Positions 58,300 through 64,000 of a DNA stretch of 64,000 nt are shown in pieces. The translations under genes were made by a program, and so were the position numbers. Source of the DNA: Siniperca chuatsi (lineage: Eukaryota > Chordata > Actinopteri > Centrarchiformes > Sinipercidae); NCBI RefSeq assembly GCF_020085105.1, contig NC_058046.1, positions 24,269,675-24,333,674 on the forward strand. Direction: 5' to 3'. Each line of letters opens with the position of its first letter. Position 1 is the first letter of the stretch. The notes below the pieces were generated by a model. It was given only the letters and a program-made list of their open reading frames with translations. It was not told the DNA's origin and made no database searches.

Positions 58300-60240
58300 T
58301 TTATTATACAGTAAAGTTTGCTAGAATTAGCCACCATAAACTAGTGGTCATACCAGACCAAGCAAGGCTGTAGAAGAAAAGTGTAGTGTAGTGAATTGAG
58401 CAATGTTGTGTTTGTATGTTTATGGATTCAACATTTCATTTCTAAAAGGATAAAAGTGCTATTTTTTCTTTTAAAAGTTACATAGTCCCACTTTAAATTT
58501 GAATAAATGTATGTAAAAAACAATTACAACTGGGATGTTGCACAAATGCCTCACCGAAATTTGACAAGTGTAGTTTTACTTGATTTTACTAAAAGAAAAC
58601 TGCTTCAGCATTAAATCAAGGTCCGGTAGGGCCACAACAGTGACACAGGTTGCTACAGCAACTGTGCATAAACTGTGAAATTGTTTCATATCATGCGCTC
58701 AAACATTACAGACAGCTATCACACATTATCCTTGGACAACACAGTCCAACCCCGGCTGATGTACTCAAGTGCACATACAACAGCTAAGAAACTCTTACTG
58801 CTTCTATAGTAATTCACACTTTACCTTCCACAGCATTTAAGGCACTACAGTTGTGTGTAAACTACACATAAACAGAGAGATGTGACAAATGTCAGCATTT
58901 CCATCGAAAACTCTTACTACAACAAATAAGAAATAAACTCTCTACTTCAGTCTCTAAAATGAGTACATTATTTGCAAAAGAGGTGTCTTGAGGAAAAAAA
59001 AGTACAAAAAAAGACTACAAGAAGAATAAAAGATTACGTAACTCTGAGAATATGTTACAGATGAAAGACTTTATGCACTCCTTTTCACCTTTGCAGAGAG
59101 CTGTACTTTTGGCTTTTACTGATGTTTGGTGCTCACTTGTAATGGAAAACATGCAGATACGCCAACAGAACACTCTGTCCTACTCTAACCCACAAAAATC
59201 ATGCTTTGGTCCCATTACTTTGTCTCTCAGGACACAGCACCAAAAGAGACCGTAGACACCCAATGTAGTAAACAGATTTTGGTCCTGCATCTAGAAAGCA
59301 AGTAGACACAGGTCCAAAACGTTTTCTGGCACAATTTCACCCACTGACAATGCTATATGGAATGGACAAGTAACAATGGGAATGGGGAAATTACAGCAAC
59401 ACATGCAGCGCTGAGAATAATTGTTAGTAAAACCAGGGTCTTTCAGTTAGAAGCCTTTTGGGGTTTGTGTCACAACACAGTTTTATTAGTGAATATCTAT
59501 TTTAGTATTAGTTCTCAATACTGCACACATTAATGGCATAAACAGTATATAGGGCATATTGAAAAATCCTCAAAATGAGAAATTCACAGGTATAAATTGG
59601 GGCAATGCCAAGTTCATAATGCACTGTTATGGTGCATTTCTGACTTGGGAGTGGCAGTAGCTTTTTGAATTTTGAATTTAGAAGCTCAGGAACACAACTT
59701 GAAACTGCTAACATGTTTATTAAAAAACGTAAATTTTAGAGCAGTGAAGAATGTCCGAACAGGAACAACAAAAGGATACAATTCTACATCATAAATTATA
59801 TATTTAAAAAAGGAGAAATAAGCTACCATGAAATGGCTTTAAGATAATGCAATATATTTTCCCTCTGAGGTTTGATGTGTTCAAACATGGAACAGGACCA
59901 CAATGGGATTGAATGATTGAATTAAGACTTGATTGTGGCGAGGTTAGCTTGGCAACCCAAATATCTACTATCACACTTTACTGAATGAAATGGTATACTG
60001 TACATGCCCCAAGTGCAAACTGCATCTACAAAAGAACGTGACGCTTTACAAAACAATGAAATAACTGAGACTGGTATTGTGTCTTCCTAAGATTTAAAAA
60101 TAAATCTAGACTCCAAAAAATATGTACAAAATCTACATCATAGACATTCTTAAAGTGAACAACAATCTTAACAGAAAGCATTTTAAGGAGAAGGCACTAA
60201 GAACAGACACCGCAATACACAGCTTTTCATGTCTCTCTGG
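58300..60240 (-). other. Probable 3' UTR of the serine-rich gene
   Basis: About 1.9 kb of AT-rich, stop-filled sequence downstream of the TGA, with sense AATAAA signals at 59721-59716, 59487-59482 and 58305-58300. It is largely free of recognised repeats; an isolated MITE end (AAAAGTTACATAGTCCCACT) lies near 58474-58496. Which site is used cannot be told from sequence. Confidence 0.45.
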
Positions 60241-60855
60241 TCAGAAGGACTCATTGTCTGACTGCCCTCCCAGACCGCCCAGAGACCTGATCTGCTCCAG
60301 AGTCTCACTCCCAGGAAAGGCTTTCCCCTCAGACCCTTCAGATCCTGACTGGCCTACTGTAACTAGTCTTCCCTGCCCCCTGTTAGTTGACCCTACCGAT
60401 CCCACAGACTCTGCCTTGTCACTTATAACGTCACTAACACTTGATCTTCCGGACAATCCACCAAGAGACCCGTTGCTATGAGAAGCATGACTGTAAGCAT
60501 AGCTGTTGTTGAAGCTGTATCCATGGGAACCATTGCTTCTGTGAGAGTTGCTGTTGCTCTCAGGGTGGCTTGGTTGAGTCTGAAAAGCTTTACCAAAGAA
60601 AACTTTATCAAAGGATTTTTGGCTACGGAAACTGTGCTCAGAACCTGAATCATGCTGGGTATCAGGCTTTGAATATTTATCTGGTTCCTCTTTTCCACCT
60701 ACACCAGGGTCTACAGCAGGTTCTGGTTCAAAAGCCTGACTGAAGGTCACATCTAGCAGCCTATCTTCACGCAAGGACTCCTTGACAGAGGATGGAGATC
60801 TGGGAGTGGTTGTGTCAGCCGGTCTACCAGGGGGAGCAGGCAGTACGCTGCCTAC
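60241..60855 (-). CDS. Serine-rich gene, last coding exon
   Basis: 615 bases from a tttctgtctttag acceptor to TGA. An open frame of 204 codons with phase matching the upstream exon supports it as a true terminal exon. Confidence 0.8.
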   Translation of the reverse strand, partial: VGSVLPAPPGRPADTTTPRSPSSVKESLREDRLLDVTFSQAFEPEPAVDPGVGGKEEPDKYSKPDTQHDSGSEHSFRSQKSFDKVFFGKAFQTQPSHPESNSNSHRSNGSHGYSFNNSYAYSHASHSNGSLGGLSGRSSVSDVISDKAESVGSVGSTNRGQGRLVTVGQSGSEGSEGKAFPGSETLEQIRSLGGLGGQSDNESF

Positions 60856-61648
60856 CTAAAGACAGAAATTGGAGGTTTGAAGAGAAAAATGGAGTAACAG
60901 ACAAATCATTAAATGATCCTTTTAAAGTTAGTAATGGGAAACAGCCTATGGATTTAATGCTACTAACAAAGATACAGAGACAGTTAACAAGATAACTATA
61001 ACAAAGAGAACGAGAACTATAACAAATAAACAGACATGATAATATAGGCAATACTCAAAACTTTAGGTTATTTGCATAACCCCTGTTCTCTGAGTAGCAT
61101 GAGTGGCATGTCTCATTATATTAAACGACCCTTCACGGAGTGCTATGAAAAATATAAATCCTCAAACTTGACTTAGAGCTAGTATACAATAGGTCAAGTT
61201 AATCCTAATTTACACAGGTTCCGTGGTGTTACAGCTCAGATGTAAGATGGAAATGTTTAAGGCACAGTGCCTCTTGCAGAAGGCAAGTTTATGGTTCTGT
61301 TAAATAATTCATCCTTCGACCAAAATGCAATATTTGCATATGGAGTTTTGGTCTCATATGGTCAAGTAGACTCACTGCTGCTGTGTTTTAAAACTACATG
61401 CAAACATGAAACTGAAATACTCAGTGCAGATATAACACAATCACATGGCAAACGTTTCCCCAAACATTGCTTTGCATACCTTTAGCAAAGATGAAACATC
61501 AGTCCTTGCCCGAACAGCCCGATACTCCCCTCTAGTCAGTGATGCTGCACCACCCAAATGAGGTCCTATTGTAGAAGAGAGCTGAGGTCTTCCCGGAGGG
61601 TGGAAATCTGACTTGTCAATTCCAGCCATTGAAGCTAGCTGACCTAGG
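60241..61648 (-). CDS. Serine-rich protein, last two coding exons (partial, unrecognised)
   Basis: Two minus-strand exons join in phase 0: 61648-61480 (169 bases, LGQLASMAGIDKSDFHPPGR to RTDVSSLLK) and 60855-60241 (VGSVLPAPPGRPADTTTPRS to SDNESF, stop TGA at 60243-60241). The 260 visible codons are low in hydrophobics and rich in Ser, Gly, Asn and Pro. There is a segment of repeated SN/SH/SY residues (HPESNSNSHRSNGSHGYSF) and a later SVGSVGS/GSEGSEG run, so the C-terminal tail is probably disordered. No enzyme motif or membrane segment is seen, and I could not name the family. The upstream exons lie beyond 61649, probably outside the window. It is convergent with CDO1. Confidence 0.8.
61480..61648 (-). 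CDS. Serine-rich gene, penultimate coding exon
   Basis: 169 bases between a T-rich tttttttttgtag acceptor and a gtatgc donor. One base of a split codon plus 56 codons, ending at a codon boundary that fits the last exon. Confidence 0.75.
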
Positions 61649-61784
61649 CTACAAAAAAAAAGGAGATGAAATTCATTCAAAGTAAATCCATCCAATCCAT
61701 CCATCCGCATCCATTAAGATTAATTAAGATTGAATGGTGTAGACACAGTCGGGACCTTATGGCTTGCTCATACTGTAATATACA

Positions 61785-61785
<1 letters not shown>

Positions 61786-61818
<33 letters not shown>
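61786..61818. repeat. (TA)n microsatellite
   Basis: About 16 uninterrupted TA units, preceded by an ATATACAGTATAT palindrome. Confidence 0.95.
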
Positions 61819-61823
<5 letters not shown>

Positions 61824-62065
61824 AGTATAAAACAATATTTATCTTATCTATATCTTTCCACTGGGTAAAAGGATAAAATAGTGGTTAACATGAGGAATGA
61901 GTGAGTCAGATTAAAAGGTGAATTCAACTTTTTTTTTTAAACTGCCGAAGCCCCAAAAGAAGAACCAAATGTAGGGTGATTACATCAATGCCGAAAACCC
62001 AGCAAATGGAGCTGTACACTGCTGACGGAAAGTAAATGCAGGTAGCAAAGTAAGACCTAGCCGAT

Positions 62066-62506
62066 CAGTGATGTGTCGGACGCTCCTTTAGGTGAACGAT
62101 GGGAGCCGGCTCCCGTCTGAGAGCTGATTCTTGGACCCCCGCAGAACAAACAAATGACACATTTTGAACAGAGCAGACATATTTTTTGTTTCATATTATA
62201 TCATACAAATTAAATTGAAATACGCTGCATGTGTCTGTATAGAGTTGTGTAATTATTTATTGACCATACTATTTCATTAGTAGGGTGTTATTTTTGTAAT
62301 ACAACTAGGACAATTATTCTTGATATATCCCACCTTTTAACCATCAATATAACAGAATATTTCAATGTACTGCAGATGAAGAATCTTGCATATTTATTTA
62401 GGCAGTGACCAGCAGAAGCGGTACTAAATGAAGAGCCGTTAGCCGGGAACAGAAAGAGGAATGGAAAGATCTGGCTCCCTTCAAATAGCCACAATTCCCA
62501 TCACTA
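62066..62506. mobile_element. Non-autonomous hAT element with 8-bp target duplication
   Basis: The left end is CAGTGATGTGTCGGACGCTC and the right end, inverted, reads TAGTGATGGGAATTGTGGCT. GAGCCGGCTCCC on the left and GATCTGGCTCCC on the right are subterminal. Flanks TAGCCGAT (62058-62065) and TAGCCTAC (62507-62514) agree at 6 of 8 positions. Ends of the CAGTGATGGGAATT type are typical of fish hAT elements. The 441-base body is AT-rich and non-coding. Confidence 0.7.
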
Positions 62507-63079
62507 TAGCCTACGTTCAAGGACAATACTGGGTGGATTTTGGTCCCCACCTATTGACTGCACCTTAAGGCTCTGGTTTTGAAATAACTCAGCATCCTTT
62601 AATGGCCCTTAAGTATGAATCATTAAATAAGTTTAAAACAAAAGTAGATAATACATTTATGACCAAAATAAAAGGTTGAAATAAAACAAACAAAAAAAAA
62701 AAAAAAAACTGGTTCCATGCCAGTGAAACTCATCCTCTCAGAATGAAACACTCCTTTGAATTGGGCTCAGTATCAGATTTTTGCAAAGGGCATCTCAGAA
62801 TGAAACTGAAATCTCCTATGGTTCTGGGAAAGACACTTGTTTGCCACCTTACCCGTAGTCTACTGAGAGAATACCCTTTTCATCATGTGCATATTGCACT
62901 ACACAAACTACACAACTTGATGTGGTTTTCCATACATAAGCAAATGTCATGATGTATCGATATCAGAAGAAAGTTGATTAATCAAGTAGTTGATCAACAA
63001 ATATTAAAGCTGCATGAAGCGATGTTTGTCCACAAGAGGGTCAACAGACTACAAAACAAAGTCATAGCAGCAAAACCTT

Positions 63080-63360
63080 CATTGACAGTATTATCGGCTT
63101 ATGGCTGACATGTGTAGCCAACTTAGAAAACCGGCAGACACAGAGCAACATGGGTATCCCATTGGAATTGTGTAAAATGTCCACTAATCCCTCGTCTTGT
63201 AGCTCTGGTTTGGTTCACAAACTCCTGAAAAGAAATATCTGGGTTTCTTTCTAGATGTTTAACTCTCATCCATTATTTACTTTTGCTTTGTCTCATTTTA
63301 TGCTGGGCAGGTAGCGCATACTTGGCTTGTCTGTGCTTATTTGCTTGGTTCACCTATGGT
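63080..63360 (+). repeat. Dispersed repeat, related to 9480-9900
   Basis: Begins near GACATGTGTAGCCAACTTAG, with CGGCAGACACAGAGCAACAT and TAGCTCTGGTTTGGTTCACA. Diverged from the left copy, so ends are approximate. Confidence 0.5.
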
Positions 63361-63790
63361 TATATATTAGGAGCTTAGGGGAAGCTGTTTGGAGTCAACC
63401 TTACAATTTTTCTAATACTTTGTAATAGGCTTAGGCGGTATCTGTTTTTTCATACCTTCCTTACATTTCACCGGGGGGAAAACAGTATAAGATGGTATTT
63501 GTGTAAAAAAAAAAAAAACCCAACATCAACCAAAAAAACAACATAAAAGCTGGTGATAGAGGTCATTGTAGCATGTATGATATTTGCTAGCCTACAATGC
63601 TGTGTGTCTAATATGCAATTAGCCTACTTAGTGCTGTACAGAATGTCATTTTATTTTCATTGGAAACATCTTTTGAGATTTTCGAATGAAGCTTTGAATG
63701 TCTGTTTTCACATTTTATGAGGTCATCACCCTAAAGAAAATTAAAAAATCACTTTGAATAAAGTTATTAATCAGATTAAATGAGTTAGTC

Positions 63791-63815
<25 letters not shown>
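63791..63815. repeat. T25 homopolymer
   Basis: Twenty-five consecutive T residues. They could be the inverted poly(A) tail of a retro-inserted sequence, but no element was recognised beside it. Confidence 0.9.
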
Positions 63816-63821
<6 letters not shown>

Positions 63822-64000
63822 AATCAACTTTCTTTAATGAATATAACTCATCCATTGTGGTGCTGTTAGATTGATGCGGCAAGTGGGAGAGCAAACAGTT
63901 TTTTGAGCGCAGTGAAAATGTTTTTGAAAGGCTAAACGCAAACAAATATGGATTGAAGAAGAATACTTCGCTAGATAAAAACATGTTGTGAAGTTTGGAA

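Larger units (their letters stand above)
61649..64000 (-). other. Intron of the serine-rich gene, right edge of window
   Basis: No further exon was found. It holds a (TA)n run (61786-61818), a hAT element (62066-62506), fragments of dispersed repeats near 62970-63360 and a T25 tract (63791-63815). Confidence 0.5.

Noticed and set aside
60122..60481. 119-codon plus-strand frame rich in Pro, Asp and Ser
   Set aside because: Antisense to the spliced serine-rich terminal exon; the minus-strand frame has the acceptor, matching phase and stop.

Overview
This window is vertebrate nuclear DNA, almost certainly from a ray-finned (probably percomorph) fish. Coding sequence is split into short GT-AG exons. 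Intergenic and intronic DNA is AT-rich and full of (TG)n microsatellites, and it carries several interspersed repeat types that I associate with teleosts. Well under 5% of the window is coding. Nearly all long uninterrupted reading frames are chance frames in microsatellites, introns or transposons.

Three conserved genes are identified exon by exon, and a fourth is partial. (1) COMMD10, minus strand: exons 1-5 lie at 29851-22861. The last exon or exons are not found, so about 22.9 kb at the left of the window is probably intron 5. (2) AP3S1, minus strand: all six coding exons (42266-32469) encode a complete 193-residue AP-3 sigma adaptin. (3) CDO1, plus strand: all five exons (47358-51998) encode a complete 201-residue cysteine dioxygenase behind a TATA box. 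(4) The last two coding exons of an unrecognised Ser/Gly/Asn-rich protein lie on the minus strand (61648-60241), with a long probable 3' UTR. AP3S1 and COMMD10 are tandem, and AP3S1 and CDO1 are divergent. This agrees with the human 5q23 arrangement as I recall it, except that ATG12 (between CDO1 and AP3S1 in human) and LVRN/ARL14EPL (between AP3S1 and COMMD10) are not seen.

Layout: 1-22860, COMMD10 intron with microsatellites, purine tracts, MITEs and dispersed repeats; 22861-29851, COMMD10 exons; 29852-31765, COMMD10 promoter and a nested transposon pair; 31766-42266, AP3S1; 42267-42610, CpG-rich AP3S1 promoter; 42612-44180, a three-level nest of mobile elements with an RTE-like LINE fragment at its core; 44181-47259, intergenic; 47260-51998, CDO1; 53089-54529, a defective Tc1-like element folded back on itself; 54532-58299, intergenic with a tRNA-derived SINE and a LINE remnant; 58300-64000, the partial serine-rich gene with a non-autonomous hAT element in its intron.

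The gene products are housekeeping or metabolic (Commander/endosomal recycling, AP-3 lysosomal sorting, cysteine catabolism) and do not form one pathway; they are neighbours by conserved synteny. I found no new biosynthetic or defence system. The notable observations are structural: a (TG)n tract where the AP3S1 exon 6 polypyrimidine tract should be, a fold-back Tc1 element, a run of hairpins in CDO1 intron 2, nested transposons, and several TIR elements recognised from matching ends and target duplications.
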